The notes under the pieces are model-generated. The model saw only the letters and a list, made by a program, of their open reading frames with translations, ran no database searches and was not told where the DNA came from. Made by a program: the position numbers and the translations under genes. Below, piece after piece: positions 46,283 to 57,245 of a stretch of DNA of 64,000 nt. Location of the stretch: NCBI GenBank assembly GCA_003439945.1, contig QVRM01001422.1:103659-167658 (forward strand), given 5' to 3'. Each line of letters begins with the position of its first letter. Position 1 is the first letter of the stretch. The DNA is from Dermanyssus gallinae. Taxonomy: Eukaryota > Arthropoda > Arachnida > Mesostigmata > Dermanyssidae.

Positions 46283-47219
46283 ATCTTAAATTATATTTTC
46301 ATTTAGAAAAACATCTATACACATATGTATGTGCATATATTACTAGCGAAGCGAGGCAAAGTCATTTTGAGACAATTGTACTTCAAAAACGTACGACGAA
46401 CGAATACCGAGAGAGCAGAGCACCTACCTTTCAAGGCCTATTCATGGCAAATGTCATTCACCATTCTATCCTGTGAGCGACAGCCGTGCTCACGAGTCAG
46501 CAAACGAAGGTCGGAAAGATCGGAGTGGTTTCACGGGCTGACAAAAGCCACTGAAACGGTTCGGGACCTGTCGCTCAGCGGTAGCCTTCTTAAGCCGTCT
46601 TATCTCGGCTTTGGTTGATGTTTTTCTGTTTTAGTCTGTTCTTTCTCTCTCTCTCTATCTTTCCCTCTCTCTCTCTCTCTTCGTTCTTAATTCCTAAGGT
46701 GCCTTCACTTGACACGGAAACTCTGAAGTCGTCGGCCTTTTGTCGTCCAGGAATAATCAGCTGCCGGTTCTGGGAATGTGTGTGTCCGTTGAAGGCCTGA
46801 CAGTTCAAGCTAGGACTTACATACAGAACGACGAAATTGTACCCTCCATGTCAAGGTTTCCATTGTGGCAAGGCGGAAATCTAAAAGAGCAGACGCAGTC
46901 GGGGAATATGACGAAATCTCTAACTTAGGTTAATTTTAAATCTGTTAGCTGAACAAACTATGGCTAGACTCTTGGAAAGACTACTTGGTTAAAATAACTA
47001 GGAAAATTAAAGTTGCAATTAAACGGTTAGCGGTTACCAATAGGACAAGTAGACGGTTTAGGAAACTGGCAAACGATTTTTAACCGTATGTACATATGTG
47101 CCTGTGAGGTAACCTTTATTAAAATCTGTTCTGTGTATAATTTGGCTTACAAGCACTCGTAAAAGCTCTGTCTGTATTTTGCAAAGGAGTGCACTATGCT
47201 CTCCAGTAGCGTTCGAATA
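46283..47219. other. Unassigned sequence; possible exon near 46690-46925
   Basis: A long CT tract (46640-46682) ends in CCTAAG at about 46699, resembling a 3' splice site. Downstream, a frame to a TAG at about 46928 reads VVGLLSSRNNQLPVLGMCVS, then EGLTVQARTYIQNDEIVPS. No family could be named and no upstream exon was seen. GAGACAATTGTACTTC at 46369 may be a decayed LINE tail motif. Confidence 0.2.
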
Positions 47220-47221
47220 TA

Positions 47222-48541
47222 CATAGTGTGTTCAAAACGTATCGCGACTTTTGTGTTTTTTCAAAAATTATTCATTTATTCATGAATATCTATTTTGTCC
47301 CCTTCAAAGTAATCCCCATGAGATATTATACACTTGTGCCAACGGTTTTTCCAATCTTCGAAGCACTTCAAAAAAACATTTTTTTTTATCTTGTTCAGCT
47401 CCTCCTTCGATGCCGTCTTTATCTCGTCAAGCGTAGCGTAACGTCGTCCTTTCATGGGCCTCTTCAGTTTAGGGAACAAGAAAAAGTCACAGGGGGCCAG
47501 ATCTGGGGAATACGGTGGCTGCGGCATCATTAGTGTGTTGTTTTTGGCCAAAAACTCGCGCACAAGCAACGATGTGTGAGCAGGGGCGTTATCGTGGTGC
47601 AAAAGCCAATTTTTGTTCTTCCACAAATCCGGGCGTTTCTGGCGGATTGCTTCGCGCAAATTGCGCATAACTTGCAGGTAATATTCCTTATTGACCGTTC
47701 TACCCTGTGGCAAGAACTCATGATGCACCACGCCCCTGCAATCGAAGAAAACTGTCAGCAAAACTTTCACATTCGACCGAACTTGGCGCGCTTTTTTCGG
47801 TCTTGGTTCGTGCGGCAGCTTCCATTAAGATGATGGAGCTTTGGTTTCCACGTCATAACCATAAACCCACGATTCGTCACCAGTTATGACCCTCTGGAGC
47901 AAATTTGGGTCGTCGCGGACAGAGTCCAACATCTCATTAGCAATGTTCATGCGATGCTGTTTTTGGTCGCAATTGAGCAATTTTGGTACGAATTTCGCGG
48001 CGACCCGTCTCATGCCCAAATCATTGATAAAAATCGAATGGCACGAGCCAATCGATATGTTTAGGTCCTCAGCAACTTCTCTAACGGTGATTCGACGATT
48101 GGCCAATACCATTTTCTCCACTTCATTAATTTTTTCGTCTGTTGTTGAAGTGCTCGGGCGTCCGGCACGCTCTTCGTCGTTCACATCTTCTCGGCCTTCT
48201 GAGAACATTTTGTACCACCGATAAACGCTGCTTCGGTCCAAGGTAGCTTCTCCGTATGCCACAGTCAACATTCGGAATGCATCCGCGCACTTAATTTCGT
48301 TTTTCACACAAAATTTGATACAGGTTCTTTGATCCATTTTTTTGAATAGGTAAACATCGAAGACGATCCAAAACACGTGCAAGCAAAGCAGCTGTCAACA
48401 ATTAAGTGAATATTCAAAATGGCCGAGCTTGTCGGCATAAGTGAGAGACATGAGTACCAACATAACGCCACAAAAAATCGAAATTCGAATATACGTAACC
48501 CGCGAAAATTCAAAAGTCGCGATACGTTTTGAACACACCTC

Positions 48542-48542
<1 letters not shown>
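47222..48542 (-). mobile_element. Mariner element, 1321 bp, copy A
   Basis: The element is bounded by TA on both sides (47220-47221 and 48543-48544). Its ends begin CATAGTGTGTTCAAAACG on the left and CGAGGTGTGTTCAAAACG on the right (minus strand). Inside these TATCGCGACTTTTG is shared, giving imperfect ~30-bp terminal inverted repeats. The length is exactly that of the plus-strand copy at 50169-51489. The right flank is (TA)n. Confidence 0.95.
47276..48337 (-). pseudogene. Mariner transposase with one nonsense codon
   Basis: The protein starts MDQRTCIKF at about 48337. It is collinear without shifts to the stop at 47276, except for a single in-frame TAA at 47825-47827. Copy B has CAA (Gln) there, so one C-to-T change explains the break. 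Catalytic motifs are present: TGDESWVYGYD (first Asp), HHDNAPAHTS (second Asp) and YSPDLAPCDFF (third Asp, 34 residues later). The N-terminal region carries GRPSTSTTDEK, and ITVREVAEDLNIS forms the second helix-turn-helix. The truncated product would lack the second and third catalytic Asp. Besides the stop, this copy differs from copy B at nine residues. Confidence 0.93.
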
Positions 48543-48597
<55 letters not shown>

Positions 48598-50168
48598 AAA
48601 TTTAGTTAATTAGAGATTTAAAATAACAGCAAATTGATGACTAAGAAATCGTGCACAGATATGAGAAATTAATTTTTTCGGGCGTTTATATAGACATATA
48701 TATATTCTAGAAAGGGCGTTTTTCTTGAAAGCTCTTTCGATTATTAATTGCTTGTTTACTTACTTAGGGAAAACTTGTACATGAGATCTACTTGATCGTA
48801 GGTAGCAGCAAAAGAACTAGTCCCCTAGCACTGATCCCTAAATCAGCTTAAAGCCATACACGTGTAAAAAACACGACACTAAAAAAGATTCTCGCTGAAT
48901 AAGCCTATCATGTTTGCCTAGAGTTCCTCAAGCAGCCTATTCACATGGGCGTGTCAGCCCGAAACGTAAATGCGGCCAATCTGCATACCCAGGAAAATAC
49001 AAGGCAAGCGATCGCATCGAGCGTGAAGTTATGGCAACACTAGCTAGCCTAAACTTAAACACAGACTACTCTACCTGGCAAATGTGTTTTCGATGAGTTC
49101 GGACCCGAATTAATGGAGTTCGTAGTATGCGCTACCGGACAAGGCGGCGCGGAGTATAACTACTGTTCTAACGACCAGATTCAGCATATGGAGGGCACTT
49201 CATCGCAACACATGCAATATAGATGTGCGTTGGGCGTAAATGCAAACTGGCACGCTTGCAAGCTTCAAGAGCATTTGGCATCCGCGGGGCTGTCTGTCGA
49301 AACTGCGAGTCATTACACTATTCCGGACCGGGTCAGCCTTTCTCGGCGGGCTATGACGCAAGCATGCCATCATGCAAAACAAGCATTATTCAATCTCTTC
49401 TTTTTCTGTTCGGTCTGCCCCCGCGTGAATTTAACTCTCATTACCTGCTGCCATAGTACGGTGTTGCTCGGGTTGCATCTGTGCACGAGGAAGTTCGGGC
49501 AGAGATGATAAAGAAAAGCGGTAGTAGGAAAAAAAGCAGAGCCCAGCATCTGCGACCTTACAGACTTTCGGGCGGTAACAGGATAAATGGTAGTTCGAAC
49601 CGTGTTCGATCCAAGTGGGCTCAAGAACGCCCCAATGGTCTATCTCATCTATCGTCAATTGCTATGACAACAGCAGGGCCAGAAGCAAAACGAGCAATAT
49701 TAAGAGGAACGCCAGCGGCAACTATACGAACAACGATGACAAAGCCCCCTACTTACGAGCGAGTGGCAAAGTCTAAACGATGAATTTAATAGAGCAGTGG
49801 ATGGGTTTCAGCCTAAGGTTAATATCAATTAAGTAGGAGACAACGAACGAGTAGAATAGTGCTACAATAGAAGACGTGTCTGTCGTTAGACCTGAACAGG
49901 GCATCGTAGCTCACAACCGTCACACCGGACTCGATTCCACCGAAATACACTCGCCGCGTCGACCTCGTTGTGTGATGGAGGCGGGTTTGACCGCGTTTCG
50001 ATGTGCGCCGGTGTCGCTAGAGCTTCAATAGCTTCTACCACATTACGCACGACTCAAAACGATCTCTAGAGCAGTTTAGAGTTAATCAAATGTATCGTCA
50101 GTTACTGTAGAACATGGACGGTAGTGCAAGGATTTGTAAAAATGGACAAGTATATATATATATATATA
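48543..50168. other. Spacer between two inverted mariners
   Basis: It begins with (TA)n (48543-48588) and ends with (TA)9 (50151-50168). The middle (48900-49800) is open in places (49113-49508, 49481-49783), but no motif was recognised and overlapping frames on both strands compete. Confidence 0.4.
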
Positions 50169-51489
50169 CGAGGTGTGTTCAATCGTTATCGCGACTTTTG
50201 AATTTTCGCGGGTTACGTATATTCGAATTTCGATTTTTTGTGGCGTTATGTTGGTACTCATGTCTCTCACTTATGCCGACAAGCTCGGCCATTTTGAATG
50301 TTCACTTAATTGTTGACAGCTGCTTTGCTTGCACGTGTTTTGGATCGTCTTCGATTTTTACCTATTCAAAAAAATGGATCAAAGAACCTGTATCAAATTT
50401 TGTGTGAAAAACGAAATTAAGTGCGCGGAAGCATTCCGAATGTTGATTGTGGCATACGGAGAAGCTACCTTGGACCGAAGCAACGTTTATCGGTGGTACA
50501 AAATGTTCTCAGAAGGCCGAGAAGATGTAAACGACGAAGAGCGTGCCGGACGCCCGAGCACTTCAACAACAGACGAAAAAATTAATGAAGTGGAGAAAAT
50601 GGTATTGGCCAATCGTCGAATCACCGTTAGAGAAGTGGCTGAGGACCTAAACATATCGATTGGCTCGTGCCATTCGATTTTCATCAATGATTTGGGCATG
50701 AGACGAATCGCCGCGAAATTCGTACCAAAATTGCTCAATTGCGACCAAAAACAGCATCGCATGAACATTGCTAATGAGATGTTGGACTCTGTCCGCGACG
50801 ACCCAAATTTGCTCCAGAGGGTCATAACTGGTGACGAATCGTGGAATTATGGTTATGACGTGGAAACCAAAGCTCAATCATCTCAATGGAAGCTGCCGCA
50901 CGAACCAAGACCGAAAAAAGCGCGCCAAGTTCGGTCGAATGTGAAAGTTTTGCTGACAGTTTTCTTCGATTGCAGGGGCGTGGTGCATCAGGAGTTCTTG
51001 CCACAGGGTAGAACGGTCAATAAGGAATATTACCTGCAAGTTATGCGCAATTTGCGCGAAGCAATCCGCCAGAAACGCTCGGATTTGTGGAAGAACAAAA
51101 ATTGGCTTTTGCACCACGATAACGCCCCTGCTCACACATCGTTGCTTGTGCGCGAGTTTTTGGCCAAAAACAACACACTAATGATGCCGCAGCCACCGTA
51201 TTCCCCAGATCTGGCCCCCTGTGACTTTTTCTTGTTCCCTAAACTGAAGAGGCCCATGAAAGGACGACGTTACGCTACGCTTGACGAGATAAAGACGGCA
51301 TCGAAGGAGGAGCTGAACAAGATAAAAAAAAATGGTTTTTTGAAGTGCTTCGAAGATTGGAAAAACCGTTGGCACAAGTGTATAATATCTCATGGGGATT
51401 ACTTTGAAGGGGACAAAATAGATATTCATGAATAAATGAATAATTTTTTAAAAAACACAAAAGTCGCGATACGTTTTGAACACCATATG
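50169..51489 (+). mobile_element. Mariner element, 1321 bp, copy B, structurally intact
   Basis: The left end is CGAGGTGTGTTCAATCG and the right end (reverse complement) CATATGGTGTTCAAAACG. Both continue into TATCGCGACTTTTG. TA lies directly outside both ends, in (TA)n. The length equals copy A. With an unbroken transposase and both inverted ends, it is the only element in the window that looks potentially functional. Confidence 0.96.
50374..51435 (+). CDS. Mariner transposase, uninterrupted (353 aa)
   Basis: This cut-and-paste DNA transposase would bind the element's inverted ends and catalyse excision and insertion at TA. The ATG at 50374 (MDQRTC) is chosen over an in-frame ATG at 50329, because mariner proteins are about 345-355 residues and the upstream 15 codons lie in the usual 5' UTR. 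Domains: residues 1-110 form two helix-turn-helix units, with GRPSTSTTDEK between them and EVAEDLNISIGSCHS in the second. Residues about 150-353 are the DDE/D domain: TGDESWNYGYD (first Asp), LLHHDNAPAHTS (second Asp), PPYSPDLAPCDFFLFPKLK (third Asp, 34 residues after the second, the mariner D34D signature). The C-terminus is WHKCIISHGDYFEGDKIDIH. One oddity: the residue after DESW is Asn, where copy A and mariners in general have Val or Ile, which may impair activity. Confidence 0.95.
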   Translation: MDQRTCIKFCVKNEIKCAEAFRMLIVAYGEATLDRSNVYRWYKMFSEGREDVNDEERAGRPSTSTTDEKINEVEKMVLANRRITVREVAEDLNISIGSCHSIFINDLGMRRIAAKFVPKLLNCDQKQHRMNIANEMLDSVRDDPNLLQRVITGDESWNYGYDVETKAQSSQWKLPHEPRPKKARQVRSNVKVLLTVFFDCRGVVHQEFLPQGRTVNKEYYLQVMRNLREAIRQKRSDLWKNKNWLLHHDNAPAHTSLLVREFLAKNNTLMMPQPPYSPDLAPCDFFLFPKLKRPMKGRRYATLDEIKTASKEELNKIKKNGFLKCFEDWKNRWHKCIISHGDYFEGDKIDIHE

Positions 51490-51504
51490 TATATATATAT
51501 ATGT

Positions 51505-52015
51505 ATCTAGGGACGATGGAAAAAGACCTCACGGTCTCACTCTAACCTCCTTTGAGCGTGGTCGCATGCTGGTTTGAGACGCAACTGTAATAGACTTATT
51601 AGCCCCTTTGATGGTCGGAGCAGGTGCGGATCAGGCAGGTCATGCTTCCAGGTTAGCAGAGGCTAACAAATGCAGAAAATACTCTGGCATTGGTTATCCG
51701 CACGTATTTTGTCCGTTGGCTTTCAAGACAATGGGAGAACCAGGCCCTCTTACACTGAAGTGGATTCAGCGCGTAGCTAGAAGCCTTAAAGTTTCGACAG
51801 GAGACTCAAGAGCATCGGATTTTTTTGCGTCAGAGGCTGTCGCTCGACATTTGACGAGGAAGCGCAGCATCTGTTCGGGGTGCACATTGTCGAACTGGGC
51901 TAATGCTGGGTTAGATAACCCGTGACTTCCCGTTCACGCAGAGACAATTGTTCACTCCAAGGTGCTTACATTAAAAAGTTATATCAATAAATATATATAT
52001 GTTTATATACAGTAT
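51505..52015 (+). pseudogene. C-terminal PD-(D/E)XK-like module and tail of the YLDD-type LINE
   Basis: From about 51511 the frame reads DDGKRPHGLTLTSFERGRML, V-stop-DATVIDLLAP, MVGAGADQAGHASRLAEANK, CRKYSGIGYPHVFCPLAFK, SLKVSTGDSRASDF. It is clearly homologous to the module at 15895-16386. A TGA replaces the Trp codon of VWDAT (about 51577), and RPDG is RPHG, so a key acidic residue of the nuclease-like motif is lost. The end is frameshifted. The 3' UTR words GTTAGATAACCCGTGA and CGCAGAGACAATTGTTCACT match the tail-only copy at 23025. The 5' boundary lies only ~20 bases from mariner copy B, so the mariner may have inserted next to, or into, this LINE. Confidence 0.8.
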
Positions 52016-52895
52016 TTGTATATATACAACACATACAAAAGTATTGTCGCCATTTGTCAAGTCATTCGACAATATTGTGTTAGGCAATGTTCACAGGTGT
52101 TCATTCACACTCGGCCATACTAACCGTTAGAGGACGCCGCGTCCGCGGCTATTCGCAGTTAGTACGGTTCTAACAACTAAACTTACAAAAAAACTACATT
52201 TGAGTGTATTGCTCCAGGCACCATAAACCCTTAACGCCAGTGTCCGTACAAAAAGCATAACATAGCGGCCTTACCTCTATACAGGGTTACCTGTTGAAAT
52301 TTACTAGGCAGCTTAACGGCGCCAACAGAGCAAACCTAGAGAAAAATATGAGTATCCAGAATAAAGAAAGAAAGCTTGTGACAAAAGAGCTTATGCTTAT
52401 ACGAAATTGTGAAAAATATAAGAGGCGTGCCAGAGTGTGCGTCTTGCTGAGCCCTATTTTCTGAAATCAACTCTACTATGAACTATAAAGGATCCATATT
52501 AGTAACAGCCTAAACAGATTGATGGTAGGACAGATGCAGTGACTGCCGATCAACCGAGTATCTTGTACATGCTACATTTATTTTTACAATGCTGGAAGAC
52601 ATATGCGCATAAGAATAAGCAGAGCATACAGGGCGATTTTTAACCTACGGAGAATCCTGGCAGCTGGTAGCTAAGAGGAGTACTGAGAGTCGTGGCTGAG
52701 TCGATCGACAACTTTACGGCAACTACAAAAATGATATTAGTCAGATATTCAGAGAATCAAGTGGCCACATGCAACACTAAGTACATTACTGCAAATATTT
52801 AATGCACGCGTAGGAGACAGAGTAAAAGTCGCATACGTTGATAATTGATAATAAGTTAATAATTGTTTTTATTTATTTTGTTAATACAAAAACAA
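52016..52895. other. Unassigned sequence
   Basis: No supported feature. Confidence 0.4.
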
Positions 52896-52896
52896 C

Positions 52897-53135
52897 CGCA
52901 AATTCGAGCCCCGGCCTTGCTGGTTCTATTTGTTGGGCGTGATTGTCATTTCCCTGCTGCTGCTACATACGTCTGCTGGAGAATACCTATATAAATTCAG
53001 TAACGAGAACGCGATGACGATAGACGCATTTAGACGATATTGTGTCACAGGCAACTTAGCCCATTACGAGCGTCTAAAATGTGGTTGTCAGAGCGTAAAA
53101 AAATTAATTGAAAATAAATTAAAAAAACACAAGCT
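52897..53135 (+). mobile_element. tRNA-derived SINE (SINE3), 5'-truncated
   Basis: The copy begins in the B-box (AATTCGAGCCCCGGCC) and continues TATTTGTTGGGCGTGATTGT, GAATACCTATATAA, GAGAACGCGATGACGATAG, ACTTAGCCCATTACGAGCGT. It ends in an A-rich tail of AAAAAATTAATTG type. It matches 55617-55908 closely. Confidence 0.85.
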
Positions 53136-53184
53136 AGCCGATGATTGTACAGATTGGCCTCTTTACATATATAAATATATATAT

Positions 53185-53575
53185 ATACATCCGTTTCTCC
53201 AGACCTCTCGCTCGGGAGCTTGTCAAAAATCATTTCCGCGTTGCCGCGCTAAAACTTTTAAAACGACGCGCTGTCCCAGGAACACTGTGGGTCGTTTGTT
53301 CCCGTTCGACTTTTCGATGATCTGGCCGATTTTCCGTGTTGTGGCCATGACCTCCCGTCGCTTCACGCCTGATGTTTCAGTAATGAACAGACAGACGGTG
53401 TGCCCCCGAAATTTCATAATAACGACCTTTGTCCCTCTCCGCTTTGAGTGCAACGCCACTTGGATCGTGCGAAGATCGTCGTATAGCTTTCTGCATAAGT
53501 GTTCCGAATCAACACGTCTCAGATCAGCAGTTTCCCCATGGCCAAAGGGGTCAGGGTTAAACCGTCTGATCTAAT
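53185..53575 (-). other. Unrecognised protein-like frame
   Basis: A minus-strand frame without ATG is open for about 118 codons (about 53569 to 53214). It reads RFNPDPFGHGETADLRRVDS, EHLCRKLYDDLRTIQVALHS, VVIMKFRGHTVCLFITETSG, VKRREVMATTRKIGQIIEK and RPTVFLGQRVVLKVLARQRG. Its balanced composition and repeated basic/hydrophobic pattern look like genuine coding sequence. A one-base shift at about 53225 joins it to a second frame (MIFDKLPSERSGETD). It may be part of a retroelement ORF, given its position among LINE relics, or a host exon. The family is not recognised. Confidence 0.35.
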
Positions 53576-54570
53576 GTTTTCTTCTTCCCACAGATGTGTC
53601 CGCTCGATGTGCTCGGCAAAGCTCGCCTAACGAGCACGTAAATTACGGCGTTGTGGCGTGTCTGCTTCATGAGTTCCTTTACCTTGCAGCTAAGCTTATC
53701 AGCCAGGCTTGTGCCAGAAAAACATGGGTAAGCAGTGAAAACATCAATACCTAGGCGGAGGCTGCATACGGTCCTAAACTCTCGGCTGGGCAGTATGGTG
53801 CCAAGCTTGTGATCTGGTCGGACGTTAACCCGGACTGCTCTCGAGTATTAATGTGTAAGGGAATCGGACCGAGTCCACCAGAATCGCGACTGGGCTTGCG
53901 CCAGGGAAATTTTGTCCAACGCCAATTAGTTGCATTTATCTCCCTCTTGTGGACCTGAGTCCAGAAAGTAAGTTGCCACTCTTAAGCGGCTTTGTCTTGG
54001 TGAGCTATTGGCGATTTCCGTCGGAGTAGAGCTCAAACAATTCCCTAGCAGGCGAACGTCGACGAGAGAAATCTAGGTCGAGCAAGGCTGGAGAAGTCCG
54101 AGGCCACCAAGCCGACCGGCAACTGGAGTTGCGAGCGCGCAAACATATCAAAGAACATTTTCAGACATACTTCCGCACATCGCAGCAAGCTGCTGCAAGT
54201 ATCTTGAAAACTGTACTTGTCCTCAAGAAGTACGTGACCTTTTGTACACCAAGCGATTGACGCAGGAAAAAGAAAGCCGTCTGGACGCTAATCAGGAACA
54301 GACGAGCGTGCATCCGCGAGAGACGAGACGCCATACTACGGATAAGACTGAGTGCTACCTGAAAAGACAGCGGCGCCGAGTAGTCCCAGACTGTCGCCGC
54401 GACAAGTCAGGGCGTTGGTAGCATGTCAGCGAACGTCCTGGTGGCGCTCTGTATTTTCCATATTCCCTTGGCGAAACAATTCGCACTTACTAACTTTACT
54501 CCATAGTCTTGTTGCAACTGCTGGTTTTCACAGGACTGAAGATTAACGTCCAGTGAAGATTCATAGCAAC
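53576..54570. other. Unassigned sequence among LINE relics
   Basis: Moderately GC-rich sequence. By position it could be the 3' part of the LINE whose RT lies at 54575-55005 (minus strand), but no motif of the C-terminal module was found. Confidence 0.3.
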
Positions 54571-54574
54571 CACG

Positions 54575-55005
54575 TCAGAATCGACCAAGGTGACGTCCGA
54601 GGTCGTCTAGGTATGCTACGATGAGGTTACCTTTCAGTCGAAAAAGCAACGGCTCGTGGAGCGAACTGAAAAGCAGCGGTGAGCCTCGGCGGTGGGAGTT
54701 AAAGATGTTTTTGGGGGTCGAGACTCCTGTCTTGGTGCTGTATCCCAATTGGCGAGGTTGTAGCTCTTGTCCGAGTCGACGCTGGATGCTCCTGAGAGAA
54801 TTTTTATTTACCAACCACCGCAAAATTAATCCTATAGCAAAGGCTTTTAAGCCGCTGGTTTATTTCATCTGGGCGATCAGCGATGCTTCGAATAGCGCGT
54901 CCAGGATGTATTCAGACACCTTACCCAGGGTGATGATGTCGTTGGTCTTCGCTAGGATGCAAAGGAGACGTGAATTTCATGGATTTCTTTGCTAATTACG
55001 GCAGT
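54575..55005 (-). pseudogene. YLDD-type LINE reverse transcriptase, internally deleted
   Basis: On the minus strand: LLHILAKTNDIITLGKVSEY, TSGLKAFAIGLILRWLVNKN, SLRSIQRRLGQELQPRQLGY, then SPLLFSSLHEPLLFRLKGNL and VAYLDDLGRHLGRF. The first part matches the RPIAVGxTLRRLxxK ... LxPxQLGFGxKGG region, and the last part matches GDPLGPLLF ... YLDD, of a LINE-like family common in invertebrates. YLDD keeps both catalytic Asp residues. Between GYSTKTG and SPLLF about 100 residues, including RT block A, are missing. A stop also interrupts the first part. This is the RT counterpart of the C-terminal modules at 15876, 40780 and 51505. Confidence 0.75.
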
Positions 55006-55616
55006 GTACAAGCCGCTTTTTCGGCAAGGTACAACGACTAGTCATTCGGTTTATTTACATCTCACACGTTCTTAGCAGACCGCCGGCAGCAGAAGCAGCG
55101 TATTTAGATATTTATGTATATATAGTGTTTCAGGATTAGTGCGCCAAACTTTGGTACAACGCGGCGAAAAATCATTGTGTCAATGGAACGAGAAGGCAGG
55201 AATGTCTTTATTGGAGCAAGAGTAAAATGATGAATTATGATTAAAATATGTTGTATCGAGCTCTGTATGCTGACATATTCATACCGAGTCTGCATTTGCA
55301 AGAGCCCCAGTCATTTGATCGAGAAACCAATCATACCTGCATTATTAGAATTGATTTATTTGATAAAGCAAGATGCAATTCTAGCGTATTTGTGAAATAC
55401 CATATGTGGCGATGGGCGTTATCTGGATCCCTCGACTACTGCATGAACCAACAGCATATGTCGCAGCATTTAGCATAGCAACTAATTGTCGCAGCCACGA
55501 TGGCGGCCGTCCTGATTCTCTTCTGGATGTGCGTTCGAAAGCTGGTACCACTTGTCGACAGTCTGATCTCTAAGGATGTAACTTGGTTTCCAATTTTTAT
55601 TTCCGTCCCCCTAATT
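55006..55616. other. Unassigned sequence
   Basis: No supported feature. Confidence 0.4.
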
Positions 55617-55908
55617 TGTAGCGGCGGTGGCTTAGGCGGCTAACGCACCGTTCGAAACGGGGCGTTGCCATGGCAACCACGGTTAGCAAAACATCGCTAG
55701 TTCGAGCCCTGGCCGGGCTGGTAGAATTTGTTGGACGTGGTTGTCATTGCCTTGCTGCTACATACCTCTGCTAGAGAAAGCCTATATAATTCCAGTACGA
55801 GAACGCGATGACGATAGATGCATTTAGACACTATCGTGCCACAGGCAACTTAGCCCATTACGAGCGTCAAAAAAATGTAGTTGTCAGAGCGTTAAAAAAA
55901 AATTGAAG
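55617..55908 (+). mobile_element. tRNA-derived SINE (SINE3), near full length
   Basis: The head GCGGCGGTGGCTTAGGCGGC contains an A-box-like TGGCTTAGGCGG. A B-box-like AGTTCGAGCCC follows at about 55700-55710. The body reads TTTGTTGGACGTGGTTGTC, GAGAACGCGATGACGATAG, ACTTAGCCCATTACGAGCG, and the end is A-rich. The two copies agree over about 200 bases. A short palindromic insert GTTGCCATGGCAAC lies within the head. No clear target duplication was found. Confidence 0.85.
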
Positions 55909-57000
55909 CACGTCACCCCTGGCCAGGCGGCCACCTCTTCGATTTCATGGCTACTGTCTTTCCCCAATTAACTTCTAAGCCCTTTTCATACATTAATGTA
56001 CCTAGTCAATGAATAAAATATTATTTCACTCTAACGAAAAAATACAGCATTTTTAAACTAACCTAATGAAGATGCGTGTACACAGTCTATTTTAGTTGAT
56101 CTTGTGATTAATACATATGTTAGGATAATTAATCCGTAGTTTTTTTTATTGTGTTTAATCCTTATCTACAATTTATATTTGTATGCGTGCGCCATTACTT
56201 CAAGAAACATGCAGTTACCGTGTTAAACTGATGACAAGGTGCAGAAGCCCGGGTGTTCTACTTAGAGAGCTAAGTTTTTGAAACAGAGCCAAAGATGAGT
56301 CTAAACATTACAAATGCAGATAGTACCCATACAAAGATGAAGGTCTGATCCAGGTTGACGCCAGTCACACTGGTTGCACTTTACTCTTTGGCTTTGTTTT
56401 GAAAACATTAGCATCCCTACCTGGTTAACTCAAATTAGTGATAACTCAATAACGCACTAGATAATTGTTTAGCCTAACCTTGAACTCAGTAAGCCCCCTT
56501 AAACTTTTGATTTAGAAAAACAGATTTTTCCATACAGTTACGGCAGCGTTTCTAGGGCCTTGTTGAACATAAACAGTTTGTTGTCGGTTGGTGCTACAGA
56601 TCTGTTCGAGGACTTCTAGTCTGTGTCGAATAAATGAGCCAGTTTAACATTTCTAGTGCATGCTTACCGTGTCAGATGACCATCTGTAGACATTACATGC
56701 TGCGCGAAAGACAAACAAATCCGACACATTTAAGATCCTATGGTTCAGCCGAGCAGCGGACACCGATCTGGAGGCCACTTGAGGCCTAAATCCGCTCGAA
56801 CAGAATCAGTTTGACCTAACGGTGGCTTCCGGATAACACTTCTGCGTACCTCCCTAGACTGCCACAAATGCACAAAACGCGTTTAGCACAACAGACTGCG
56901 ATACGCCAGACTTCCACAGTCGAGAAAGACCCCGTTGTTCTTTGCTCTCGCTAGTAGTGTCCATTGCATACGTTTCTAAAATGGAGGTCCTAACACTGTC
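55909..57000. other. Unassigned sequence
   Basis: No supported feature. It may include the 3' part of the decayed LINE at 57069-57240. Confidence 0.35.
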
Positions 57001-57059
57001 GTAGTAGGAACCGTTTCAAAACTCTTATTATTGGGTCTTCTGTCTAAGCACTTTGCCGA

Positions 57060-57245
57060 CTTCAAGGCTAAAACTTTAGTTTCTGCAGCCTTCAACCGCA
57101 AGTGCAGCAATTTGAATGCCGACGCAACTTGCGCCAGTACTAAGTTGATTTGCCGATTATCTTAGTTGTTTAGAGAAGCTAAATAACAAGGAGGTGTAAT
57201 CTGCAAACTAAATAGCTTTGACAAAGTGATGAAGTAGACCCCTGC
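57060..57245 (-). pseudogene. Decayed LINE reverse transcriptase catalytic region
   Basis: The minus strand reads VKAI, a stop, FADYTSLLFSFSKQLR, a stop, then SANQLSTGASCVGIQIAALA. This resembles the YADDTxLLFSxxxxxxL segment, with the second Asp of YADD replaced by Tyr. Only this block is convincing. Confidence 0.35.

Noticed and set aside
47770..47825. Frameshift between the two halves of mariner copy A
   Set aside because: The two open parts are in the same frame, separated by 18 codons. The break is a single TAA, not a shift; the second part merely lacks an early start codon.
50487..51429. Minus-strand ORFs over mariner copy B, and plus-strand ORFs over copy A
   Set aside because: They are antisense shadows of the transposase.
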